Shown here piece after piece: positions 17,557 through 24,472 of a stretch of DNA of 64,000 nucleotides. The stretch is taken from positions 1,305,546-1,369,545 of the forward strand of contig NZ_SLWS01000001.1 of assembly GCF_004345645.1 (NCBI RefSeq), read 5' to 3'. This stretch comes from Actinocrispum wychmicini. GTDB taxonomy: Bacteria > Actinomycetota > Actinomycetes > Mycobacteriales > Pseudonocardiaceae. Both the position numbers and the translations under genes were made by a program. Under the pieces are notes generated by a model that worked only from the letters and a program-made list of their open reading frames with translations, did no database searches and was not told where the DNA came from. Each line of letters starts with the position of its first letter. Position 1 is the first letter of the stretch.

Positions 17557-18960
17557 GTGACCCGGATCGTGATCATGGGGGGCGGCATCGCCGGTTACGA
17601 GGCGGCTTTGGTCGCCGCGCAGCACGGCGCGGACGTCACGATCGTCGAGCGCGACGGCCTCGGTGGCGCGTGCGTGCTGTACGACTGTGTGCCGTCGAAG
17701 ACGTTCATCGCGTCGGCCGGGGCGCGTTCGGCCTTCCGCAACGCCGATGAGCTGGGCATTCGTACCGAGGGTGACGAGCCCGGGGTTGATCTGCCGGTGG
17801 TGCACGGTCGGGTCCGTGGGTTGGCGTTGGCGCAGTCGGCGGACATCCGGTCGCGGCTGCAGCGGGAGGGGGTCCGGCTGATCGCGGGCACCGCGCGGTT
17901 CTGCGACCCGCAGCCGGGGCTCGCGGCGCACCAGATCGCGGTCGCGCCGCACACCGGTGAGTCGGAGGTGCTCCGTGCGGATGTGACGCTGATCGCGACC
18001 GGCGCGACCCCACGCGTGCTGCCCGGCGCCGTGCCGGACGGGGAGCGGATTCTCGACTGGCGTCAGCTGTACGACCTCACTGAGCTGCCCGAACACCTCG
18101 TGGTGGTCGGGTCGGGTGTGACGGGCGCGGAGTTCGCGTCCGCGTACACCGAGATGGGTGTCAAGGTCACGGTGGTGTCCAGCCGTGACCGTGTGCTGCC
18201 GCACGAGGACGCGGACGCCGCGGCCGTGCTGGAGGACGCCTTCGCCGAGCGCGGCACCGAGCTGTTCAAGCACGCGCGGGCGGAGAAGGTCGAGCGGGTG
18301 ACGGACGGGGTCGTGGTGTACCTCGCGGACGGCCGCAAGATCGACGCCAGCCACGCGCTGATGACGGTCGGGTCGGTGCCCAACACCGGGGACCTCGGCC
18401 TGGACAAGATCGGTATCGAACCGGGTCCCGGCGGGTTCATCTCGGTCGACCGGGTCTCCCGCACAGGGGTGCCCGGGGTGTACGCGGCAGGCGACTGCAC
18501 CGGCGTGTTGATGCTCGCGTCCGTCGCCGGCATGCAGGGCCGTATCGCGATGTGGCACGCGCTCGGCGAAGGTGTCGCGCCGATCAGGCTCAAGACGGTC
18601 GCCGCGAACGTGTTCACCCATCCGGAGATCGCCACGGTCGGCATCAGCCAGCAGTCGATCGACGCCGGCGAGGTGCCGGCCCGCACGATCATGCTGCCGT
18701 TGGCCACGAACGCGCGCGCCAAAATGGAGGGTCTGCGGCGCGGTTTCGTGAAGTTGTTCTGCCGCCCGGCGACGGGGGTGGTGATCGGTGGCGTGGTGGT
18801 CGCGCCGACCGCCAGCGAGCTGATCCTGCCGATCGCCATCGCGGTGCAGAACCAGTTGACGGTCGAGCATCTCGCGTTGACGTTCTCGGTCTACCCGTCG
18901 CTGTCCGGGTCGATCACCGAGGCCGGCCGCCGGCTCATGCGGCACGACGACCTGGACTGA
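17557..18960 (+). CDS. lpdA: NAD(P)H dehydrogenase/quinone reductase LpdA-like flavoprotein
   Basis: A 467-residue FAD-dependent pyridine nucleotide-disulfide oxidoreductase. GGGIAG at the N terminus binds FAD, CVLYDCVPSK is the redox-cysteine site (C-x4-C), a second GSGVTG loop binds NAD(P), and YAAGDCTG is the second FAD motif. The C-terminal catalytic HxHPTxSE of true lipoamide dehydrogenases is replaced by SVYPSLSG, so it probably does not act on lipoamide. The mycobacterial LpdA, a quinone reductase, is the likely model. The GTG at 17557 has AGGAGG 6 nt upstream. The window's glpD lies elsewhere, whereas in M. tuberculosis it is next door. Confidence 0.9.
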   Translation: MTRIVIMGGGIAGYEAALVAAQHGADVTIVERDGLGGACVLYDCVPSKTFIASAGARSAFRNADELGIRTEGDEPGVDLPVVHGRVRGLALAQSADIRSRLQREGVRLIAGTARFCDPQPGLAAHQIAVAPHTGESEVLRADVTLIATGATPRVLPGAVPDGERILDWRQLYDLTELPEHLVVVGSGVTGAEFASAYTEMGVKVTVVSSRDRVLPHEDADAAAVLEDAFAERGTELFKHARAEKVERVTDGVVVYLADGRKIDASHALMTVGSVPNTGDLGLDKIGIEPGPGGFISVDRVSRTGVPGVYAAGDCTGVLMLASVAGMQGRIAMWHALGEGVAPIRLKTVAANVFTHPEIATVGISQQSIDAGEVPARTIMLPLATNARAKMEGLRRGFVKLFCRPATGVVIGGVVVAPTASELILPIAIAVQNQLTVEHLALTFSVYPSLSGSITEAGRRLMRHDDLD

Positions 18961-18978
18961 CGCGGCGGCCCGGCCGCG
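18961..18978 (+). terminator. GC-rich hairpin after lpdA
   Basis: CGCGGC (18961-18966) and GCCGCG (18973-18978) form a 6-bp stem immediately after the stop codon, with a 6-nt loop and a short GGGTTT behind it. It is a plausible weak terminator. Confidence 0.4.
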
Positions 18979-19090
18979 GGTTTACCCGGATCGACGAGAT
19001 CCTCGTCGCAAAAGTCGGGGCAACTGGCCGATCTGCTCGGACGTGTATTCCGCGAAGGCTCTTTTCCAGTGGTACGAAAGGTCTCCCGGA

Positions 19091-19345
19091 ATGCGTATTC
19101 GTTCAGTACTGGCCGGTGTCCTGGTGGGCGCGGGCGTCCTTCTGCTCGGTGCCCCCGCTGTTCTCGCGGACCAGCAGCCGAAGGCCCCGTCGACAGAGGC
19201 ACCGACGGTCGCCAAGGCGCCCCCCAAGGCGAGCCCGACTCCCGCCACGACCAAGCCCACCACCCCGCCGAAGCCGGTCGCCGTGATCGTGAAGCCGAAG
19301 GGCGCCCCGGAGACCGGTGGCGGCGGCACTCAGTCGGAGCGCTGA
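19091..19345 (+). CDS. small secreted protein with APETG motif, candidate sortase substrate
   Basis: An 84-residue secreted protein. A signal peptide (RIRSVLAGVLVGAGVLLLG, cleavage likely after AVLA) is followed by a Lys/Pro/Thr-rich, unstructured chain and the C-terminal APETGGGG, seven residues before the end of the protein. The gene ends 6 bp before a class F sortase, so the two form one transcript. APETG looks like a sortase recognition pentapeptide, but the hydrophobic helix and basic tail of a normal sorting signal are absent. The ATG at 19091 is the one that opens the signal peptide. The role is unknown. Confidence 0.75.
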   Translation: MRIRSVLAGVLVGAGVLLLGAPAVLADQQPKAPSTEAPTVAKAPPKASPTPATTKPTTPPKPVAVIVKPKGAPETGGGGTQSER

Positions 19346-19351
19346 CGGCCC

Positions 19352-19957
19352 ATGCGCAAGTGGCTGGGTGGCGCGGTCGTCGCGCTGGCTCTGACGTTGA
19401 CCGGCTGCGGCGGGAAGCCGTCGAACCCGGTGCCGCCGCCGGCCGGTGGCCCGGGCCCGACAGCGGCGCAGGAACAGCAGGAGATGGCCGTTCCCGCGCT
19501 ACCGGCCGCCGAGCCGACGGGCATCGAGATCCCGAAGATCAAGGCGAAGTCCACCCTGGTCCCGCTGGGCCTCAACCAGGACGGCACCATCGAGGTCCCG
19601 CCGGTCAGCGCGCCCATGCAGGCCGGGTGGTACACGAAGGCGCCGACACCGGGCGAGATCGGCCCTGCGGTGATCCTCGGCCACGTGGACGGCAACAAGC
19701 AGCCAGGCATCTTCTACCGTCTCAAGGAGATGGCGACCGGCGACGAGATCCTGGTGTCCAGAAAGGACGGATCGACCGCCCGGTTCCTGGTGGCCAAGGT
19801 CGACCAGGTGTCCAAGAAGGACTTCCCCAGCGACAAGGTGTACGGCGACGTCTCGGACGCGGAACTGCGCCTGATCACCTGCGGCGGGGTGTTCGACCGC
19901 ACCGCCCACAGCTATGAGGACAACGTGATCGTCTACGCGGTCTACACACCCGCCTAG
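19352..19957 (+). CDS. class F sortase
   Basis: A 201-residue sortase-fold transpeptidase exported to the cell surface. The N terminus is a signal sequence with a lipobox-like LTLTGCGG, so it may be a lipoprotein rather than a type II membrane protein. The catalytic triad is visible: His in VILGHVDGN, Cys in LRLITCGG and Arg in FDRTAHSY. Other marks are IPKIKAKSTLVPLGL and WYTKAPTPGEIGPAVI. Class F enzymes are usual in actinomycetes and their substrates are poorly known. The adjacent APETG protein is the obvious candidate. Its stop overlaps the stop of the convergent oxidoreductase. Confidence 0.88.
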   Translation: MRKWLGGAVVALALTLTGCGGKPSNPVPPPAGGPGPTAAQEQQEMAVPALPAAEPTGIEIPKIKAKSTLVPLGLNQDGTIEVPPVSAPMQAGWYTKAPTPGEIGPAVILGHVDGNKQPGIFYRLKEMATGDEILVSRKDGSTARFLVAKVDQVSKKDFPSDKVYGDVSDAELRLITCGGVFDRTAHSYEDNVIVYAVYTPA

Positions 19958-20820
19958 TCCGCCGGCAGTCCAGGTGGGCCTTGGTCCACGCGGCGGCGGA
20001 TGGGGTCCGCGGTGTCGAGCAGCTCGCCGAACGGCATGCGCTCGTCCCACCACGTGACCCCTTCCGTCGCCAGGTCCGCCAACAGCGGCCATGTCCCGTC
20101 CGGACTGGAGCCGCCGATGACCACGTCGAACGGTTCCTCGGCACGTCCCGCGTCCCGCCGCGCCTGTCTCAGGTACGCGCCCATTGCCTGAACCTCCGCC
20201 AGCACAGGGAGTTCCGCCTGCCACGCGCCCGCCATGATCGGCACGGCCCCGTCCCAACGGGCGGCGCGGCGCATCGGCGCCTTGTTCGGCCACCGGCCGC
20301 CCACCCAGATCGGCACGCGGGGCCGTTGCACCGGCGTCGGCCGGAACACCACGTCCCGCACGGTCAGGTACGTGCCCTCGTAGGTGGTCCGCTCGCCGGA
20401 CCACAGGCGATCCAGCACCTCCAGCCCCTCGTCCAGGCGGGCAGCCAACTCGCGCCGGTCGGTCGGCTCGCCGAAGGCGCCGTACTCGTCGTCCACCGGG
20501 TCGCCGAGGCCGACCCCCAGGATCATCCGCCCGCCGGTGAGCCGGTCGAGCGTGGTGACCTCCCGGGCCAGCTTCTGCGGTCGTCTGCGCGCCACCGGGG
20601 TGACCATGGTGCCCAGCTTGATCCGGCTGGTGACCATCGCGGCCGCGGTGAGCAGGATCCACGGGTCGGCGATCTCACGGGCCAGCCGTTTCTCGTGCAC
20701 CATGTGGTCCCAGACGAACAACGCGTCCCACCCCGCGTGCTCGACCGCCTGAGCCAGCACGGCCACTGCCTCCGGGTCGGCGAAGTCGCCGAAATTGGGG
20801 ATGCTCACCGAGAATCGCAT
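19954..20820 (-). CDS. LLM-class F420-dependent oxidoreductase
   Basis: A 288-residue luciferase-like oxidoreductase. It starts FSVSIPNFGDFADPEAVAVL, has WDALFVWDHM, SRIKLGTMVTPVARRRP, LDRLTGGRMILGVGLGDP and VPIWVGGRWPNKAP, all family-typical. The ATG at 20820 is chosen because the beta-1 strand follows it directly. Homologues use coenzyme F420 to reduce diverse substrates; the substrate here is unknown. It is only distantly similar to the LLM protein at 1464-2420, so this is no recent duplicate. It is divergent from the SixA-like gene with a 49-bp gap. Confidence 0.88.
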   Translation of the reverse strand: MRFSVSIPNFGDFADPEAVAVLAQAVEHAGWDALFVWDHMVHEKRLAREIADPWILLTAAAMVTSRIKLGTMVTPVARRRPQKLAREVTTLDRLTGGRMILGVGLGDPVDDEYGAFGEPTDRRELAARLDEGLEVLDRLWSGERTTYEGTYLTVRDVVFRPTPVQRPRVPIWVGGRWPNKAPMRRAARWDGAVPIMAGAWQAELPVLAEVQAMGAYLRQARRDAGRAEEPFDVVIGGSSPDGTWPLLADLATEGVTWWDERMPFGELLDTADPIRRRVDQGPPGLPAD

Positions 20821-20869
20821 GCGCCACACCCTGCCCCACGGCACCGACAAAACTGCCAGACTGGATCAC

Positions 20870-21307
20870 ATGACCGCTCGTACGCTGCTGATTCTCCGGC
20901 ACGCCACCGCCGCGAGCGGCCCGGCGGACGCCGACGAGCAGCGCCCACTCACCGATCATGGCCGAGCCGAAGCACGGGCGCGGGGCCGCGAACTGGCCGG
21001 GTTCCAGCCGCAGCAGGTGCTGTGCTCGACCGCGCTGCGAGTCCGGCAGACCTGGCAGGAGATCAGCGCCGAACTGACCGCCCAGCCCAAGGTGGAGTTC
21101 GAGCCGACGATCTACGCGGCGACCTCGGACACCCTGCGCGAACTGATCTGGCAGACCGACGACGACGTCACCACGCTGCTGCTGATCGGCCACAACCCGG
21201 CCGTCCACGAACTGGCCTGGGAACTGCGGCGGGACGGGACACCCCAACACTTCCCGCCGGCATCACTGGCCGTGGTGACCTTCGACGGCCCCTGGACCAA
21301 GCTGTGA
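20870..21307 (+). CDS. SixA-like histidine phosphatase
   Basis: A 145-residue histidine phosphatase (phosphoglycerate mutase superfamily). The LLILRHATA motif holds the catalytic His, followed by CSTALRVRQTW with the phosphate-binding Arg, and the second active-site His lies in LLLIGHNPAVHEL. Length matches SixA-type proteins, which dephosphorylate phosphohistidine domains. In actinomycetes the partner is seldom known. The ATG at 20870 is used. A CAGACT box 7 nt upstream could drive a leaderless transcript but fits the consensus poorly. The end of this gene marks the left border of an A/T-richer island. Confidence 0.85.
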   Translation: MTARTLLILRHATAASGPADADEQRPLTDHGRAEARARGRELAGFQPQQVLCSTALRVRQTWQEISAELTAQPKVEFEPTIYAATSDTLRELIWQTDDDVTTLLLIGHNPAVHELAWELRRDGTPQHFPPASLAVVTFDGPWTKL

Positions 21308-21330
21308 CTTCCAACCTTCAAAGCGACATC

Positions 21331-21861
21331 TCAGGTGTCGAGATTCGTCAGCGCCGCGACAACCGGCCCCCATACAAACGCCTCCTCCTTTGACCTCGGC
21401 CGGATGATCTCGTTCGGCAACACGTTGACGCCCCACTGACTGAGCGTCATCAAGTTCGCCTTGAATACCGGATGCGCCGCTAAGGTCGGCTTGGCGTAAG
21501 GTGTCACGGTAACCGGCAACTTCAGGCCAAGTGCTTCGTTGAGCAGCCCGAGCGCGAACGTATCACTAATCCCCGCCACCCATTTGTTAATGGTGTTGAA
21601 CGTGGCTGGCGCTACGGCAATGGCGTCAGCTCGCGGTAAGGTGTCCGGCTCTTCCGGTTGTTTGTAATCGTGCCGCACAGAATAGCCCGTAAGTGTGGCA
21701 AGCGAGGCCGCATCTATCCAGCCCGCTGCCCGTGGCGTGGGAACCAGGCAGACTGTCCAGCCTTGCGCTTGCAAGAGTCGGATCAGCTCACCAATGGCAA
21801 GGATTGGCGGTGCGGCACAACTGACCAGATATAGCACGCGCGTCGGTTTCGGCTCTGCCAC
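21331..21861 (-). CDS. flavoprotein (phosphopantothenoylcysteine decarboxylase-like fold)
   Basis: A 176-residue flavoprotein of the HFCD fold. Visible motifs are VLYLVSCAAPP at the first strand, ADAIAVAPATFNTINKWVAGISDTFA with the typical APAT-N-T-x-N-K flavin loop, and LPVTVTPYAKPTLAAHPVF. No CoaC Asn/Met substrate signature was recognised, so the reaction is unknown. It starts with GTG at 21861, overlapping by one base the stop of the XRE regulator gene upstream, so the two form one operon. Codon choice and base composition are visibly more A/T-rich than in the flanking core genes, which suggests acquisition. Such regulator-flavoprotein pairs recur in actinomycetes. Confidence 0.85.
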   Translation of the reverse strand: MAEPKPTRVLYLVSCAAPPILAIGELIRLLQAQGWTVCLVPTPRAAGWIDAASLATLTGYSVRHDYKQPEEPDTLPRADAIAVAPATFNTINKWVAGISDTFALGLLNEALGLKLPVTVTPYAKPTLAAHPVFKANLMTLSQWGVNVLPNEIIRPRSKEEAFVWGPVVAALTNLDT

Positions 21862-23168
21862 TACAACGCTCCGGCCCGCGTTGCGAGGGCACGGAGGCCA
21901 GGCGTTGCGCTCTTGTGTTCACGGGCCAACAAGGTACAGAGCAGCCGCCGCGCCATGGCGTTCCGAGAGACGGCTTGCTGTGCCACTCGTTCCGCTTCAA
22001 GCAAATGCAGTACGGCCAAGCTGTCGTCACCGTGCCCGGCTGCGGCCCAGCCAAGTTCGAGGTGTATCTGCGGACGGCGACCACGCAACGCCGCAGGCAG
22101 CACGTCAGTATCAAGCGTTTCGCCAAGCCGCAATGCCGCCTGGGAATCGCCAAGAGCGACGCGCACTGACAATCCGTGGATGGCGACGTTCGTCGGACCA
22201 AAGGCAGTCCACAGCCGATTGTCGTCCTGGCCGATGTGTTCAGCCAGGACAGTAGCCTGGAGTAAGTTGTTTTTGGCCGCCTTGGCATCACCACGCCGGG
22301 CAGATATGACCGCCAAGAGCAGCAGCAACGCACCCTGAGCCGACATGGTGTCTTTTGTACTGGTGCGGGCCGACGTACCGGCCAGGCGTTCCGCAGCACT
22401 GTTGGCCGTCTGCTCAGCATCACCAATATGGCCGTCGCCGAGGAGCGCCTGGGCGACTTGGTAGGTGGCGACGCCGAACAAGTCGGGTTGCTCTGCCTCC
22501 AGCGCAGCGCGTAGACAGCGATCAGCAGTAACCCAAGCCAAGCTCGTATCACCGACCTTGCTGGCAAGCTTGGCGGCAGCAAGGTAGGCAGTGGTTTTGG
22601 TGGCGTGCGGGATTGTGTCGACTGAGGCGTCAAGCTGGCTGATGAGTGCCGGCAACAGCCGGGCGGAACCGTCGTAGTCGGCCAGTTGGTACAGCCGGTG
22701 TGCTTGGATCACGCCTGCCTTGACTTGGGCGGCCTCCAATGCAGGCGCGGGAAACTGGCCGAACAATGCCCGCCGGAGGTCGTCAAGTACCGGCAGCTCG
22801 ATAGTTGGCCTATTGGTCGCTGGCAGCTCAGGTTCATGGCGGACGTCATCGCGCAGTTCGGCCGCCTTCGCGCGCACGGCGGCAAGCCGCTGATCACGGC
22901 CGCGTTGTTCGTGTTCGGCCTTGGCCGCCTCCAACTCGAAGTAGACAGCGAGTAGCGTGCCGTCCGCCTTGCACGCCTCGTCGGCAGTGCGCCAAAACGC
23001 TTCATCGGCCCGGGCGCGGCCTTTCTCAAGGTGGCCGATGTTCGAGCGGTCATAGGAGGTCTGCGCACCCAGCTCTGACTGGGTCAGATCAGCGGCTTGC
23101 CGGAAGGTGGCCAGTTTCTCACCCAGAGCACGCCGGAGCGCGGCGATCGCTTCGGGCTCGCGAGCCAT
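21861..23168 (-). CDS. XRE family regulator with TPR-like C-terminal domain
   Basis: A 435-residue protein with an N-terminal helix-turn-helix (about 15-70: FRQAADLTQSELGAQTSYDR, then SNIGHLEKGRARADEAFW) and a long helical C-terminal region of TPR-type repeats (for example LAWVTADRCLRAALEAEQPD and GDSQAALRLGETL). These regulators usually sense peptides or small ligands through the repeat domain. The ATG at 23168 is chosen. The GTG at 23177 lies only one base after AGGAG, too close for ribosome use. It is divergent from small plus-strand ORFs, and a striking four-half-site GTGAG/CTCAC array at 23223-23263 lies between them. It forms an operon with the flavoprotein. Confidence 0.87.
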   Translation of the reverse strand: MAREPEAIAALRRALGEKLATFRQAADLTQSELGAQTSYDRSNIGHLEKGRARADEAFWRTADEACKADGTLLAVYFELEAAKAEHEQRGRDQRLAAVRAKAAELRDDVRHEPELPATNRPTIELPVLDDLRRALFGQFPAPALEAAQVKAGVIQAHRLYQLADYDGSARLLPALISQLDASVDTIPHATKTTAYLAAAKLASKVGDTSLAWVTADRCLRAALEAEQPDLFGVATYQVAQALLGDGHIGDAEQTANSAAERLAGTSARTSTKDTMSAQGALLLLLAVISARRGDAKAAKNNLLQATVLAEHIGQDDNRLWTAFGPTNVAIHGLSVRVALGDSQAALRLGETLDTDVLPAALRGRRPQIHLELGWAAAGHGDDSLAVLHLLEAERVAQQAVSRNAMARRLLCTLLAREHKSATPGLRALATRAGAL

Positions 23169-23222
23169 GTCATCCACACTCCTAAGTGTCCAGTACGCAC
23201 CAATATAAGCAGCTTACCGAGC

Positions 23223-23263
23223 GTGAGAGTTGAGGTGAGAGCTGTACTCACATGGTTACTCAC
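23223..23263. promoter_or_regulatory. four-half-site operator array GTGAG-N7-GTGAG-N7-CTCAC-N7-CTCAC
   Basis: GTGAG occurs at 23223-23227 and 23235-23239, and its reverse complement CTCAC at 23247-23251 and 23259-23263. All gaps are exactly 7 bp, giving a 12-bp period and full dyad symmetry. It lies 54 bp upstream of the XRE regulator start, on its divergent side, and is the best candidate for that regulator's operator. Confidence 0.72.
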
Positions 23264-23401
23264 CTTCGGCACAGTGGCTGAAGATCACGACAGGCGCTCG
23301 GTCCCAGATACCACCGCCTCCCTGAGCCGGGCACCGCCTGAGAAACCTTGTCTGCCACGAGTTTCTTTGAGGAGCAGTGATGCCAAGCGTCAACCGCGTT
23401 T

Positions 23402-23584
23402 TTGCTGCTTGTGTTCTGCGAACGGAGACCAGCCGCGGATGATCTTCCCTTCTGGGTGCTCGTCTCCTTGGCCGTGGTGTTGTGGTCCGCAGTCCTTGTC
23501 CGCTGGCTCTGGGCGAAATCTGGATGGGCGGCACGGTTCGTAGTGTGGCGGTGGCGGCGTCAGGATCGGGTTCGGCGGCGATGA
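23402..23584 (+). CDS. possible small membrane protein, start unclear
   Basis: A 60-residue frame with one strong membrane segment (FWVLVSLAVVLWSAVLVRWLW, about residues 17-37) and a very basic Trp/Arg-rich tail. No ribosome site precedes the TTG at 23402 or the GTG at 23411. A good GAGGAG lies at about 23371-23376 before a GTG-ATG in another frame, which runs only about 21 codons (MPSVNRVF...) and ends where this frame begins its hydrophobic part. Either the gene has a frameshift between the two parts, or the start is unusual. The position matches the small membrane protein at 60345 in the second cassette. Confidence 0.4.
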   Translation: MLLVFCERRPAADDLPFWVLVSLAVVLWSAVLVRWLWAKSGWAARFVVWRWRRQDRVRRR

Positions 23585-23659
23585 GGCTCCTGAGATGCTG
23601 TCGCCTGGTTTCAGCCGGATCGCTCCCAAGCCTACGACGTCGAAACCTTTGATGTCCGA

Positions 23660-23857
23660 GTGCGGGCCGCTGAAGTGTTGGCGGCCATCGGTCCAGAGAA
23701 GCTGGGCTGGATCGCTCTGTTTCGGGCCTGCCGCTGGGCCGAAGTGTCGGCCTCCGGCTTTGAACACAACCTGGAACTTGCCGATCTGGCCTGGGTGCGG
23801 GCCAGCGAGTGGTTGCGGATTTGGCTTGGGATTGCTGGTACCTGCAAGGAAACATGA
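23660..23857 (+). CDS. small hypothetical protein
   Basis: A 65-residue frame from GTG 23660 (RAAEVLAAIGPEKLGWIALF, then RACRWAEVSASGFEHNL...). It reads as a well-mixed soluble helical protein, and third codon positions are fairly G/C-rich, which supports coding. The frame is open upstream to about 23593 (DAVAWFQPDRSQAYDVETFD) without a start codon, so the true N terminus may be lost or shifted. It is followed 22 bp later by the frameshifted CPxWC gene, with which it may be co-transcribed. The family is not recognised. Confidence 0.4.
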   Translation: MRAAEVLAAIGPEKLGWIALFRACRWAEVSASGFEHNLELADLAWVRASEWLRIWLGIAGTCKET

Positions 23858-23879
23858 AACTCTGAGGAGGAACAACACC

Positions 23880-24315
23880 ATGAGTGAAACGCCGACCCTG
23901 CGGGTCGTCGAACCACCTGTTGGACACAACAACTTTCCGGTGTCCTGGCCAGAAGAACCCTGTCCTTCCTGGTGCGATGGACAGCATCCCCGACTGTGAA
24001 GAACACATGTCAAGCGCATGGATGTGTTTTGTGGTGCTGTCAACGGAGGTGCCGGTGGTCGTGGCGATGGATGCGGGCGGTGGCACGACCGTGCCGGTCG
24101 TGCTGCCCAAGGAACTGGAGATTTACCTGGAGCAACGGTTCCGGGAAGTCGGGCCACGGATTGTCATTAGACAACGACCGTCCGGCGAAACGAAGCTGAC
24201 GCTGCTCCCACGGGAAGCTGTGCATCTGGGGGAGGCATTGCTGCGGTTGGCAGGGATGGCGACGGACGACACGACGTTGATCTCGTGTCAAGGATGTGCG
24301 GGGCATGAGGCGTGA
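23880..24315 (+). pseudogene. frameshifted CPxWC (DUF6907-like) protein gene
   Basis: GAGGAGG at 23864-23870 precedes ATG 23880. That frame gives 39 residues ending CPSWCDGQHPRL and a stop at 23999. The +1 frame continues the same protein without a gap: DCEEHMSSAWMCF, then LPKELEIYLEQRFREVGPRI and LPREAVHLGEALLRLAGMA, ending at 24315. Removing one base from the CCCC run at 23988-23991 joins the two. The intact relative at 60764-61186 has the same order (CPWWC, ERVHMSS, REIGPRI, LPDEAMEFG...LIRLATMA), which shows that the two parts belong together. The cause may be a real mutation, a sequencing error or, less likely, programmed shifting. Confidence 0.72.
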
Positions 24316-24390
24316 GGCAGAGCGACTCGTTGCAGCGCAGGCGAAGCGACTGATCGCCTCCTCCTGATCTTTCAGTCTTCACGAGCCACC

Positions 24391-24437
24391 ACAGGTACTC
24401 GCCATGACACACCAGGTGTGTCATGGCGAGTACCTGT
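24391..24437. terminator. 47-bp perfect palindrome, bidirectional terminator
   Basis: Two perfect 23-nt arms (24391-24413 and 24415-24437) flank a single central A. The extruded RNA hairpin would be very stable on either strand. It sits between the end of the accessory island (24315) and the convergent glpK stop (24473), the expected place for a two-way terminator. Confidence 0.75.
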
Positions 24438-24472
24438 GCTCACCTGCTCGTTACGGGAATCACCCGTTGGTG

